From positions 36,022,001-36,086,000 of the forward strand of contig NC_077222.1 of the NCBI RefSeq assembly GCF_024763615.1: a DNA stretch of 64,000 nucleotides. The letters run 5' to 3'. Below, in pieces: positions 12,401 through 22,200 of the stretch (its first letter is position 1; every line of letters begins with the position of its first letter). Position numbers and translations under genes: made by a program. The notes below the pieces were generated by a model. That model had not been told where the DNA came from and did no database searches. It saw only the letters and a program-made list of their open reading frames with translations. This stretch comes from Phlebotomus papatasi. Taxonomy: Eukaryota; Arthropoda; Insecta; Diptera; Psychodidae.

Positions 12401-15400
12401 TAGTTTGCTGTCACAAGATCAAACTTCCTAGGCTTCTTCTTGAGTGGTGGCAATTCATCCTTGTTCGCCAGATAGTCAATGTGCTCATTCATGAGAAAGA
12501 GCTTCACCAGGCCATTCATCTCCAGTTGAATGTAGCAAATCTCGGGATTCACCACACAGGAAACAAATCCCTTGATTTCTGTGCCAACTTGAGGCAATGG
12601 GGCACTTGGAATGGAGATTTTAGCATACTCAGTATCTTGAGTCCATCCCTCCTTGTCCAGCGGCATATGGATCTTACGGCAATGGGGTCCTTTGAAGCAA
12701 CCAAGTGTTTTGGGATCGAAAAACTTGCAGTAGTCTCGATCATCGCGTGGAACATAACCCAAAACAGCCTAAAAGTATTAATTTTAAAGTCCAATGATAA
12801 GACCGTCTTCAGATTAGAGGTTTAGCTTAGTTTCCGAAGGTCTCAAAATCCTAAATTAACAACCAATTTAATTTGTTCTTCTGATTCAAATAGATTTATT
12901 TACCCTTAATAGTCCATGTCTAAGGCAAAATTTTCCAAAAATTTTCGACTGATAAGAAATTAGAGTACACTGAGAAAAAAAGAGGGTGCGATTAACATTT
13001 TTTCCTCAGAACTTTAACACTTTTTAGGTGTAAAAATATATCAACATTTTTTAATGTTAATTTTACACCTTTTTAAGAGTAAAATTAACATGAAAAGGGT
13101 AACTTTAGGGGTTAATACACCTGAAAAGGGTAATATTTACACCGATTTCGGATCAATACTGCAGGGTAAAATTAACATTTCCGGAATGTTATTTTAACTT
13201 TTTCGGATTTCTCTCACTCAGTGTAGTTAAGCTTTATGGCTAAGCCTTAGACCTGAAGACCGTATAAGCCTAGATCAGCTTATTGTAGGTGGGATTCTCA
13301 ATGTTAGCCAACTCGAAATTAATGCAAATTCGATTTAGAGCTAAATTTGAGGGACATTATGCAGTAATTTCAAGCTAAATTAGTGAATTACCGCATTTTT
13401 TATTTAAACCAATATATCGGGGATTTAGATGCACAGTACAATATAGATTAAATAGACAATTGTTGGTTTGCTTTTTACCATGATTATTGTTTTAAAGTAC
13501 AGTAGACTCTCGCTCAATCGCACAATAACTTTTATTTTGTAAAGACGTTTTCAAAATTTTTACGAGAGTGAGCGAGATGACTATATCTAGATCTCACTCC
13601 CTCTCTTTGAAATGTCAAAAACCTGTTTACTAAACAAAAGTTATTGTGCGTTGGGCATTACATTCTCAAAAATAAATAAAATTGGTTGTCATTTAGCATT
13701 GTGAGACCTTCGGGAACTGGGCTAAGTCTCTAGTCTGAAGACCGCTTTATCGAACAATATTCATTATCAGGGAAGTTACATAACAAACTTTGACAAAGTT
13801 TGAGCCTGATCGGAGGACATGAAATTTTGTGATTATTAAAAATATAAATTATGTGGTAAATAAAAAAAAAGTATCAAGTTTAAGTATTCCGCAAAGCTGG
13901 GACGCTTTTTCAAAAAATAATAACTTACCTTCAAGGCATTGGACGTCCCTTCATACTCTTCCTCATCGTCATCATGATCGAGATCATCATCAATTCCATT
14001 GACACTCTCGCGAATTCTGTCAATTTTGTAGTTGCTTCTTTTATCACTGACGAAACTCCGTGGAGGTGGAGTAATTGCCAATGGCTCAAGCTTCGTGGAT
14101 GTCTGATAGCCAACAGCTCCAATTGGCCTTGAATTTGACGAATGAGTATCATCGGCGTCTGAGGCAAAATCAGACGGTGGCTCAATGAAACTATTCATGA
14201 GGACATCAGAAACTTCCTCATCGTCGCTTTCAGTCTCTGTCGTCAAATCGATATAAATCATATTCTCTGTAACTCCAACCACCTGAAAGTCCCATCTCAC
14301 TTGCTTTGTAATATCCTGATTGCTTTCATCGAAAGCTTCTCTATTAATTTTAAGAATTTTAGCCAGTCTAGCCTGACCTGGCAAATTCTTAAAGTCTCCC
14401 GAGAGAATGTAAAAAGGATCGGTGGTGTCCATTGTAGAGTACAGACCAAAATCCACCAGAAAAATGTCAATATTATTCCCGGAAAACTAAGAATCCCCAA
14501 AAAAAAAAATATTCCGATCTCTTTTTATAATCAATTTCAAAGCATAAGCAATTTCTTTTTTTACCTTACGACTGTTGTTGACGCAAATGGCCCTGTAAAA
14601 TTGATTGTCTTCCTTCTTTTGGTACCCAAAGATCGTGTTTGAGGGAGGAATCCATTGATATGTTCCATTGGCCAGACAATCGTCCGCCAAATGGAAAAAG
14701 AGCTTAGCATTCTCATCAGATGACACTGTTATATAAGTCAATCCCTGGGCATTGTCCACAATCGAGGATATAATGCATTTTCCCGAATCTCCCTCAGCAA
14801 CTGGAGCAATGAAATAAATTTGAAATCCAAGATTTTTCCTTTTAAAAATTGACTTAGAACATTTTCTTTGTCGATACTCACGACGAATTTTTGAATAGTT
14901 GAAGAGTATCTTTTGGCAGTCTTCTGTGGGAGTTGCTCGTGCACCATCAGCAGATTTTGCACAAATAGCTTTGGTTTCATGCGGAGAAGAAACCCGAGAG
15001 ATTTCTTTCTTTGGACTCGTAAGGCTTGTGAATTTCACAAGAGAAGCAGCGACTGTGTTGAAAATGTTCACAGCTTCGAGAATTGTAGAAAGATCTTTGA
15101 GAATTTCCTCGCAGCAGGGCAAATTTTGTAAGGCCACTTGCTTAGATTGGGACACATTCTTCCAGTACAAGATCTAAGAAATAGTGAAAATGGTACTGTG
15201 ATAAGCAGTAAACCCAGCCTTTTAATTACTTTTTATGGAATCATATCTCAAAAATTCGAATCGCCATGTAAAAGAAAAATTATTGCAATAACTTTTGATT
15301 GGATATACATCGATCAATCTCAGAAGCGTAAAGGCCCAAATAGACTTTGGCTGATTCCCGAGAACATTGAGAAACAAAATAAATTGCATAAAATGATACT

Positions 15401-18400
15401 GCCTTACCCATTTCTTAAGAATCTTTATTTTAAAATACTTATTCAAAAAAAAACTTGTGATGGATTTCAGGATATATGTTAAAGAAACACCAAGGACTCC
15501 GAAAATACCAATAGTTTCCCATCAACCAAAAAATGACCCGTAATAAGCCTATATAAATTTATGGTAGCTGAGATAATTTATAGGCAATCTCGGATTGTTT
15601 GCAAATTGTTCTCTTTATCCACAAAACTCAACTCAAAATCGAATTTTCATGCATTCCGAGGTCGCATGTAAAGAATCTCAGCAACCATAAGCTTATCTAG
15701 GCCTATCGCTGGTCATTTTCTACTCTAAATAGTTTGAGTACAGATGACTAATAAAAGGACCAAAGTTCATTGAAATCGGTTAATAAACATTAGAGATAGA
15801 GTCCGGTCCATATGGATATAGTAAGGGCCGGGGTACAGTGGGTTGAAGTAGTGACGGATAGGACCCATCGTTAGAAAGAGTTCCATCTCAGACACAAAAT
15901 ATACTACAATTTTATCTAAATCGCTTCATAAACATTGAAAATTCGGTCTGGTCGAGACATTTTCGTTGGAAAGGTGTCGACCTCAGCTACAACATACTAA
16001 ACTTTAAAGAAAAACAAATGTTTATTTTTCAAAATATTCCAGATCGAAAATTCGAAAGTCGATTTTTTGATTAATTTGACCTTTGATAAAATCGGCAGAG
16101 ATTGGCGTTTTCAGAGAATTGTAACATTTAACGAGAGTTTTCCAAATTACCAAAATTTTTCAAATTCTAACAATTAGAACCGGAGATATGGACATCTTAA
16201 AATTAAATTTTTGACCCCTTATAGCCAGAGTCAGAGGGTTACAGCCAGGGTCATAGGGCTTAAGTTTTTTTTTTAAATCGAAAGGTCTTTGGCCCAGCTA
16301 TAACATACTAAAATTTGGGAGCGAACTATGCCATAGGGGCTGAGTTATTGAGAAATCAAAATGTAGGGGTATTTCAGAATGGCGGAAGGGGTGGATCCGA
16401 CATCAACTACTTCTAGTACCCATCGACATTTAACCTTTGCCGAAAATCGCTTGTCGATATTATTCTCTATTCTCTCTCCAGATGCGCCTAATATCGAAAT
16501 TGTTTTTTTTTACGTAACTTATTAACTTCTCCACTTAAATTTTTAGGCCGCACGTTCCATCAATGCTCCACAGCTATTTTATAACTTTCCTTATTACTTT
16601 AAATGAAATTTTTATAATGTTTTAGCTGAAATGAAGACCTTTCTAACGTTAGATAGCATTTGCCTTTCGCTGTGACCTGATCCTGACTCGAGCTACAATT
16701 GGAAACAAATTGATGGATCTTATCTTCGATATTTATTAACCTAACCCATCTAACCAGTAGCCAAATTATGAAGTTTTAAGATTAATCTCAGCATAATCTA
16801 ATAATCCAATTAAACACGACGCAATCATTTTTTTTTGTAAGAGAACAATGCGAATGCCCAATATTAGGTGAGGTTCTTAGCACACCTATTATAATCCTAA
16901 AAAAAAATTTATGTCCTCCGATCGGACCCAAACTTTGCCAAAATGTGTTTCGCCACTTTCTGATCACAAATATATGGGGGGCTAAGTTACGTTCCCGGCC
17001 GGCCGCTCTTTGGAGCTTGATAGCTCCTAAACTAGAGATATCGAGTTGCGGTTTTCGGTAAAGGTTATATATCGTATGAAAATTGCAACTTGGTGCATTG
17101 ACCCCGCCACCCCCACCCCTCCTTCCGCCATTTTGAATAACCTCATTTTTCTGTTTTCTCAATAGATCTGCCACTATGGTATCGATAGGAGTCAATTTTT
17201 TGTATGTTATAGCTGGGTTTTATAAACTTTCGATCAGTGCCAAACTTAAGGTACCCTCACCCCCCTGACCCGAGCTATAAGGTCTAAAAAAATCTTCCTA
17301 ATATCGCCATAACTCCGGCTTTGTCAGAATTTAAAATGTGAGGGCACTTAGGAAAAGCTCTCGTAAAATGCCACTTATTCTTCTAACATCGCAAGTTCAT
17401 AAAACCACCGCTAGGGGCGCTATAATCAAAGGGGTGAAAGTTCGAAAATTGGCCGGCCTATATCGCCGGTTCTAATTAACCTAATTAATATTTTGATCTA
17501 AACTTTGAGTTTTTGGTTTCGGCTCGATGAGCACTTTCAGATGAAAGTTCAAAAAGTCACTACAAATGACCCTGCGATAGCGTCAAAATTGAAACTCATT
17601 TTTCTCAAAAACGCCATTGTGCAAATTAATCAAATTTTAGAGTATTGTAGTCTTGTCTATGACGTTGCCAAAAAGTGACGTGTGTTTGCTGTGGTCCAAA
17701 TAGAACCAGAGATATGAGGGGTCAGATTTCACGTACTTCAAAACACCATACCTCCGTTTCTATTTTGACGAGTGAGGGCGCAAATTAAAGGCCTATCAAA
17801 GCTCTACAACTCTCTAGAACATTTAAACTTCGTAGGACCAAAGCTAGGAGCGCCAGAGTCAAAAACAATTTTTCATATTAAATAAACTTATCTATCTCGA
17901 CTCTTGCTCAACCGAATTTGATGATTATTTCAGTATAATTTGTAGAGGATATTTATATCTATTTCGTCTAAACCGTTTTTGATCAGATTATGTCAACTGT
18001 TCGATTTTATCGTTTTATTTTAGTATGTGATTTTTTCATACAATAACGCTGCGAAAGCACACAGGTGGCACAGGTGCTGACATGACCGCTTTTACTCAAC
18101 TATGTTATTATAAAGTTCAAAAGAATGATCAATTCGATCATTTTTTGATATTCCTGAAGTTCGTCACATGGACAAAATGTCCCCTGTGTGGTTAATAAAC
18201 GTGTTCCATAACAAATAAATTGGATTAACTCGGCTACCGAGCAACCGATAAGATCAAATTTTGGGGCGAAATTATAGAGGAGAATCTGCTCTATATTCCG
18301 CACTATCATCTTTCTGTCAGTTTATTTACATCCTAGATATTTTGATTTTAAATAGTTTGCAATTTTTTCAGAAATTTGATTAAAAAATCTCTCATTTTTA

Positions 18401-18971
18401 GTTCCAAATCGAATTTGCATGCAATTCGGGTTTGCTCCCGTTAAGAATCTCACCCACAGTAAGCTGATCTACACTATGATTATAACCCCTGTTTGGTGGT
18501 GCCCCAGTTTCCCCTAAATAAAAAGTTTGTAAATTTTCAGAAATTTGATTCCAAATTCCTGTATAAAATCAATCATCTTTAGTTCCAAATTGAATTTGCA
18601 TGCAATTCGGGTTTGCTCACGTTAAGAATCTTACCTACAATAAGCCGATCTAGACTTATCACTATAGGTTTTACTTTTTGTTTTATTATTCGAACTCCTG
18701 ACAGAAAAATATAATTTTCACATTCGATTTTGCAGTTCTAGCAAAAATTTATTTCTCAACGTGTATTTTAGGATTTTTTTTTAGTTTTAGGATTGTTTTT
18801 ACCTGGGGTGAAAATAAGAATCTCACCTAATATAAGCAAAGTCAGACTTATCAATGGTTTTCTTACCAAATTATTGTGGGATTCCACGTGATTTTGCATC
18901 TTCCCAAAAGCTGCTTGAAGATCATCAAACACGGCGTCGAATGGTTTGAAATTCTTATCAATAGAACCCAT
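3427..18971 (-). CDS. Tudor-CCCH-Tudor protein, probably krimper-like piRNA factor
   Basis: Exons on the minus strand are 18971-18867, 15173-14565, 14486-13929, 12768-12343, 12276-12059 and 3529-3427. Every splice phase matches (0,0,0,0,2). The predicted product is 672 residues. A short polar, possibly coiled-coil N-terminus leads into a first extended Tudor region (about 200-300) with IFLVDFGLYSTM. Next come an acidic linker, a CCCH finger (C438-x9-C448-x5-C454-x3-H458) and a second Tudor domain with the canonical VRYVDYGN core at 567-574. Tudor domains bind dimethyl-arginine in Piwi proteins. This domain order matches what I recall of Drosophila Krimper, a nuage scaffold for Aub/Ago3; that name is inference, and another TDRD family member is possible. 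Bases 14801-14881 (27 codons) may be a further intron, giving 645 residues. The last intron (8.5 kb) contains a complete LTR retrotransposon on the opposite strand. Confidence 0.85.
3745..3955. repeat. Left part of minisatellite split by retrotransposon
   Basis: Tandem degenerate units of the TTCGGGATTTTGGCTTT type run up to the ATTT target duplication at 3952-3955. They resume directly after the element at 11361. The array lies in the last intron of the Tudor gene. Confidence 0.75.
3956..4431 (+). repeat. Left LTR
   Basis: The LTR opens TGTTACGTTC and closes GGTAACA. An 11-bp inverted repeat (ACGTTCATTTT and its complement) sits at 3960-3983. A strong splice donor, CAG|GTAAGT, falls at 4339-4346. 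A hairpin at about 4349-4383 pairs CGGTGATT with AATCACCG. A primer-site-like TGGCGCCCAAC occurs at about 4299, in addition to the true site outside the LTR. By eye it matches the right LTR throughout. Confidence 0.95.
4432..4816 (+). promoter_or_regulatory. Primer-binding site and gag leader
   Basis: TGGCGCCCAAC starts 4 nt after the left LTR, at 4436. It matches the tRNA 3'-end complement common to Gypsy-type elements and close to the retroviral tRNA-Lys site. About 370 nt of non-coding leader follow, ending in an A-rich run just before the gag ATG. Confidence 0.8.
4817..6259 (+). CDS. gag: Gag polyprotein of the Ty3/Gypsy element
   Basis: This 480-residue structural protein should form the capsid shell and bind genomic RNA in the cytoplasm. 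A central Retrotrans_gag-like region is recognisable at about 215-375, with FLTGDALLWYN (257-267) followed by WESFSMAIRSAF. The C-terminus is Asn/Arg/Gln-rich and carries one good zinc knuckle (C430-x2-C433-x4-H438-x4-C443). A second Cys cluster (C453, C456, C466, C469) lacks the His. The ATG at 4817 follows a poly-A run. The stop at 6257-6259 overlaps the start of the pol reading frame, which lies in the -1 frame. No classic slippery heptamer is obvious, so how pol is expressed is unclear. Confidence 0.93.
   Translation: MATANIETETSDFTLDFSLLSEDDIKFELSLRGRGPPWDNRDLKAELNKYWEYPQRMIVHLNNSMHDLVTRAAEFEFNLMDPKPSQNSAIKILYIYLQHRCKYVADAGDPDKAKSRKVLRMIDRHMQEYENREQLNASGSDTLAVELPRGRGRGAIPKYASHLNVPFLVNGGRCSPNLQTNLNPPNIEQTAEIPPGNNQVDTVFNVRVTPASFKDWGISFSGARGSKKVRSFILELERMSAAQGVPLHVVNRAVRLFLTGDALLWYNTCWQYLSTWESFSMAIRSAFMDVESDFSIRKRIEERKQRPGEPVEVFLAAMQELFDELEDGISENEKIRLTRRNLLFTFSNPLALTQIQSMVHLGSLLKQIELNRLFTPPNPQRSGFSNQSQSRQVNEVSSPRNSVPNNQQRPNTNNRREDRQIPREGNQITCVNCGVSGHKARECTQPRKCNIMCYKCGLENTITSRCPVCKPKGEEGAARP
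6256..9522 (+). CDS. pol: Pol polyprotein: protease, RT, RNase H, integrase
   Basis: The frame is open for 1088 codons and relies on -1 expression from gag; its first codon here (GTG) is not a credible start. Aspartic protease: FDTGA at 120-124. Reverse transcriptase: LDARKL near 315, DLSDAFFQIEL at 351-361 and the catalytic FVDD at 414-417. RNase H: KCDASDFGAGG (562-572), TEKEC (602-606) and ETDHSALLWLL (628-638). Integrase: an HHCC finger ending CDTCK (786-790), then the catalytic triad D819, D879 and E914. The tail binds nucleic acid or chromatin in related elements; no chromodomain is evident. All catalytic residues are present and no frame break is seen, so the enzyme set may be functional. 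Confidence 0.95.
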   Translation: MKVSRVANVKSKKPFKPRDIVNSAFKKVKLKGRRGGGYSRNRNPPLNLEESFVSENIVDLSVKFNNIKVQTKDLVSESGENVSRPKINIINDVVNTISSDVHGRIYCEVKICDQIVRGLFDTGATCSVLGKDGLKFLKNLKWEVKSESTFLRTADGSVHQTSYSADVPITFNGVTRTLSLIVCDQLSHPLYLGIDFCRSFGVKVTFPGPQVGEVNKSPQLTEKESTQLQECIRDFLVTQEGQLGCTNVLKHKIDTGDSPPVRQRAYPVPFHRQKALDEELKRLLKLGIISECRTSPWSNPVTIVTKPNGQARICLDARKLNEVTVRDTFAIPNIDNILSKLIGTQYLSSLDLSDAFFQIELDDDSKLKTAFCIPGRPMYIYNRMPFGCTNSAQEMSRLMSRVIGVDLEPEVFCFVDDIIIATDTFEQHVKCLREVARRLKAANLTISATKSRFCVPELVYLGYTVSASGVSPNREKVKAIQDIQPPRTVKQVRQLLGMMSWFRRFIPNFSVVAAPITDMLKGNPTKITWTDEATTALERLKELLTTAPVLATPDYTQPFIIKCDASDFGAGGCLLQGTGEDQRVISYFSHKFTASQKNYSTTEKECLAVVLSVEKFRDYIEGAIFTVETDHSALLWLLKTNEVKGRLARWVMKLQFHNFKVVHRAGKDHILPDFLSRNVESIEGSSGDKWYSRLYKKVSGNPSDFPDFLIKDGKLYKNCTFLSDERISRHKWKLVVPQEDRKAILEKYHDEPTGGHLGYFKTFGRICEYFYWPKMRQEVARYVKNCDTCKSIKAPNYSLTPSMGKFIEAKRPWEFVSADFVGPLVKTRRGFAWLLVIVDKLSKFILLFPMRNAKSQGVIRVLRENVFSIFGYPRIFYTDCGTSFVSKDIENYLAQHKIKHWTTAAYHPQANATERYNRGVVTAIKSYIKDKHNRWDEFLPEIGVSLRASINEGTKYSPYFLNFGQNMMSNGQEYEVEDVRNPQDSDDRLDSVQKSRNNAHENLRKIHATSQGQYDNAHSARDHEFNVGDIVWRRNFRLSNALQGLQAKFFPTWVKAKVISKRNQVYIVHDVEDENRKGRYHKKDLKPD
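9523..10884 (+). other. Non-coding 3' region of the retrotransposon, with purine tract
   Basis: There are 1.36 kb between pol and the right LTR with no ORF above about 75 codons, so no env is present. An 18-base A run lies near 10346-10363. AAGAAGGGGG at 10871-10880, just before the LTR, is the likely polypurine tract for plus-strand priming. Confidence 0.7.
10885..11360 (+). repeat. Right LTR
   Basis: This is a 476-bp copy that appears identical to the left LTR, including the terminal palindrome, internal primer-site-like motif and splice-donor motif. It is followed directly by the ATTT duplication. Confidence 0.95.
11361..11995. repeat. Right part of minisatellite split by retrotransposon
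   Basis: Degenerate tandem units built on TTCGGGATTTTGACTTT continue the array interrupted at 3955. All frames read Phe/Gly/Ile/Leu-rich peptide; the long ORF over this stretch is an artefact of stop-poor repeat sequence. Confidence 0.8.
12968..13223. mobile_element. MITE with CACTGAGAAA termini, rich in GTTAA hairpins
   Basis: The ends CACTGAGAAAA and CTCACTCAGTG are flanked by TA (12966-12967 and 13224-13225). The interior repeats AAAATTAACA / GGGTAA-type words in both orientations. It lies in an intron of the Tudor gene. Confidence 0.65.
13500..13650. mobile_element. Palindromic MITE family B (CGCACAATAACTTT)
   Basis: The inverted arms CGCACAATAACTTT and AAAGTTATTGTGCG span 13519-13650. 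A CAGTAGACTCTCGCTCAAT terminus (13500-13518) precedes the left arm, linking it to the Tigger-like families. A second copy is at 26217-26350. Confidence 0.65.
15174..17210. other. Intron sequence with degraded repeats
   Basis: This is Tudor-gene intron without credible exons. It carries scattered words shared with the large repeat to its right, such as GAGCTATAA and CCGGAGATATGG. A short motif at 15640-15690 of the form AATCGAATTT...AAGAATCTCA recurs at 18412, 18590 and 24176. Confidence 0.4.
17218..18480. repeat. Large dispersed repeat, copy R1
   Basis: This segment aligns over most of its length with 22795-24245 in the same orientation. Shared landmarks include CATCGCAAGTTCATAAAACC, CCGCTAGGGGCGCTAT and GATGATTATTTC-type words. 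No ORF, LTR or terminal inverted repeat is obvious, so its class is unknown. Confidence 0.65.
18412..18665. repeat. Tandem copies of a ~180-bp unit
   Basis: AATTTGCATGCAATTCGGG followed by TTAAGAATCT(C/T)ACC occurs at about 18415 and again at about 18595. The shared flank includes TCAGAAATTTGATT. Looser copies sit near 13268-13330 (inverted), 15640, 18810 and 24176. Confidence 0.6.
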
Positions 18972-19252
18972 TTTCTTATTAATTAGATCACAATAGAGTT
19001 AAAGAGAGATTCTACAATAATATTCACTTAAAACCAGCAGAAAAATACTGACTGGATTTGCTAATAAAGCTCAACGTGAAACAAATGAACCGGTACTAAG
19101 GGTACTAAAATGATTATCAACAAAATCACCAAAATTCAATGACGTTTCCCACTCCTTTTTTTGTTCTCCGGAATATTTTCTGAATTCCCCACTCATATTT
19201 TCCCCTCCAGAAGCATAACCTCAAATAATTTTTTCCGGAAAGGCTTTGGAAA
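18972..19252. promoter_or_regulatory. Divergent promoter interval, Tudor gene / mRpL1
   Basis: The start codons of the minus-strand Tudor gene (18971) and plus-strand mRpL1 (19253) are 281 bp apart, so both 5'UTRs and promoters must lie here unless extra 5' exons exist. No TATA box is obvious. TGACGTTTCCC at 19139-19149 is a possible CREB/E2F-like site. Confidence 0.6.
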
Positions 19253-22200
19253 ATGCTGAGTTTGAGAATTTTTATTAAAAATAGTGTAAAGGCGAATATT
19301 CCTGTAGTGACTGCCTTTCATACGTCGTCAGTGGAATGGGCAGCTCGCAAAGGAACCAGGGAAAAGGCTAAAAAGAAGAAAGTCAAGGTAGAAGTGAAGA
19401 AAGTCGGGTTCATCCCTCATAACCAGAGAAACAAGGACAAGTATGGCATAATTTCTCTCAATTTTCCTCTATTCTGTACTTATACAAAACATTTTTCCAT
19501 TGCAGACTAGTCACAAGTGTTATCAACAAGCATTATGATGATTCCTGGAAGCAAACACCCTTCGATGATGTCTATGTGGGCAGGTACTACAAATGGAAGG
19601 TTTATCCATTCCGGGAGGCTGTGGAATGCCACCGGGAAACTCATCACCGTACAATGTACAATGTACCCAATGCCAGTCTCAATGTGCACATTGAGTTGAA
19701 TATGGTGGCTGAGAAGAAGACCCGGCATATTGAGAATTTCTATCGAACCGTCAAGATTGATCATAGCTTTGACCAAGGAGTCGATCGGCAGATCATTGTC
19801 TTCACAAAGACCAAAGAGAGTGCCAAGGAGGCAATGGCAGCAGGAGCAAGTCTTGCTGGTGGGTCAGAACTTATTAAAGACGTTCAGAATGGGGAATTGC
19901 AGCTCAGTGACTATCAGTATGTTCTGGCACATCCGGAAATCCTGCCGGAATTGGTGACTCTCAGAGGATTGATGAAGAAGAAGTTCCCTAACCCTAAGAA
20001 TGGTTCTCTGGGAGTTGATATCCCATCAATGGTGCAGCATTTCAAGAATGGCATTGAATATTCTGCCATCAGGGATGAGAATCAGCTGGATTTTGGATTG
20101 ATAACCACCTCAATTGGAACGGTGAGTGCAATTTTAATTTATCAATAATTTTTTTCATGACAAAGCCATTGGATTGGGGTCTGGAAATTTCAATACTTTT
20201 TCTTTCCGGCTCTCCAAATGCGTTATATGCGAGATTTTCAAGACGAAAAAACAGGATTATTCTGTTAAAAAATTATAGGGTAAGTGTGCCGAATTCCGGA
20301 CAGCTTGCAATTCCGGCCACCTTTTTTGTTCCTCGAATTTCCATGAATTTTTAGTTTTTAATACTTAAGAGATTATACAATGCAAAAGAATAACAAAAAA
20401 TGTAGCTTCGACAAACGAGATGACGTGAAAAAGGCATTGGAAAAATTCCCGCAGGGCAAGGAACTATGTGAAAATGAAGGTGGACGAAATAGGGTACCAA
20501 AGCTATGTCTACATTTTTGTTCATTTTAAATTGTATTAAGAACGCTTTTAAAGTAAATAAAAACGATAAACTGTCTACAAGGTTCTAAGCAACACTCCTT
20601 AAGTAGAACGAATGAAAAAAATCAATTTCTATTGAAGATATTACGTTTCAAACTTGAGACTTTGGTCCTTGCATGCAACTATGCCGAAATTTGGCACACT
20701 TACCCTAGATAAATTCTATTCGATTTATTCAAATTTCTAATTAATATAGAAAAATTCTAAATAGATTAGAAAATTTTACAATAAATCTTCTTTTTCTTCA
20801 AACACAAAATCCAAGTTATAAAAATATTATGAACTACTTAAGGACAAATTTTGAAAAATAACATCAAAATATTTTTTGTTGAGACATAAAATTATTGTAA
20901 AGATTGGTTCAAAAGTTCTCTCATTTATTTAATGTCATTGCAGATGGGAACAGAAAGATCTAAAAAAAACTTACTAGAAACTCTAGTCGTAAAATCAAGT
21001 TAACTGTGAGTCTTTATACAGGTGTCAGACCTAAGGCTTAGCCATATGGCTTAAATGCTCCAATGTCTTATCAGTCAAGAGTTTTGGAAAAAAGGGGTGG
21101 CAAAGCATCCCAGGCTTTGCGAAATGCTCGAACTCGTGACTTAGATGCTATACCGTAAAAGTACTTTCGCAGCATTTACCGTTTACCGGTTCTCAACCGA
21201 TTTGAACCGATTCAAATCGATTCGATTTTAATAGGATTGATATTCAGATATTTTCTTATCGGTTATGAAACGGTTCATTACCGATTCAAAACCGATTGGA
21301 ACCGATTTAGTTTTGTCGGAAATTCCAAGGCCTTTCCAACGACCCCAAACATGACCACATTTGCGTGATAAATGCGCACTCTGGTGTCTTTCTAACTTTT
21401 GACCTTGAAAAACCGTTATTAGGAATGATTCAACGGTATTTTCGTATATGGTCGAAATGTTCGCCTGGATAATCTCTAAAACATACCCAAAAATGAAATA
21501 AATCGTGCGACGTGTTTTCCCAAGTCTCTATCTCTTACCGTTTGGCCTCTAGAACTGGTGACAGCCGGACGGATAGACGGACAAACACCATGACGACATT
21601 TCTCAGAAATCATCTGAAACGTGAAGATTTGTTGAGAAAAGTGGTCTCCGGGGGTTGGAACGTGGAAATTTGGAAGGGGGTGAAAAAATCGAGGGAATAT
21701 ACTGCTCTCTCCGTAGAGTTCGAGCAGTAAAATAGGATTGGATTTATTCAATGCAAATCATTAGATTCTAAAAAAATAATAAAATTGCTTTCTATTTAGG
21801 ATGTTGAGACCTTTGGGGAACAGGGCTAAACCGACTAACCCTCTAACTTAAAGGTCGCTTTACAATCTCTTTTGTAGTCTTTTGAGGAAATTCCAGGAAA
21901 GCTTACACATTTCTAAATTGACTTTTATAAATGTGCCATATTTGCATAGGTTTTCGAATTATCTAGCACTATTATTAAAAAAAAGTTTGTAGCCTTAAGC
22001 GGTTTTTAGATTAGAGGATTAGCCCCATTAGCCCGGTTCCCGAAGGTTTCAAAATTCTAATAATAAACCAATTCCATTGGATTTTCAAAATCTGATGGAT
22101 CATTTGTACTTAATAATCCAATCTTGATCAATCAAGAATAAGATCTAATACCGGCATCAGACTGGAGGTTTAGCCCAGTTCCTGAACGCCTCAAAAATCT

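Noticed and set aside
12199..12825. 208-codon plus-strand ORF
   Set aside because: It is antisense to Tudor-gene exons with matching phases and Tudor/CCCH signatures on the minus strand.
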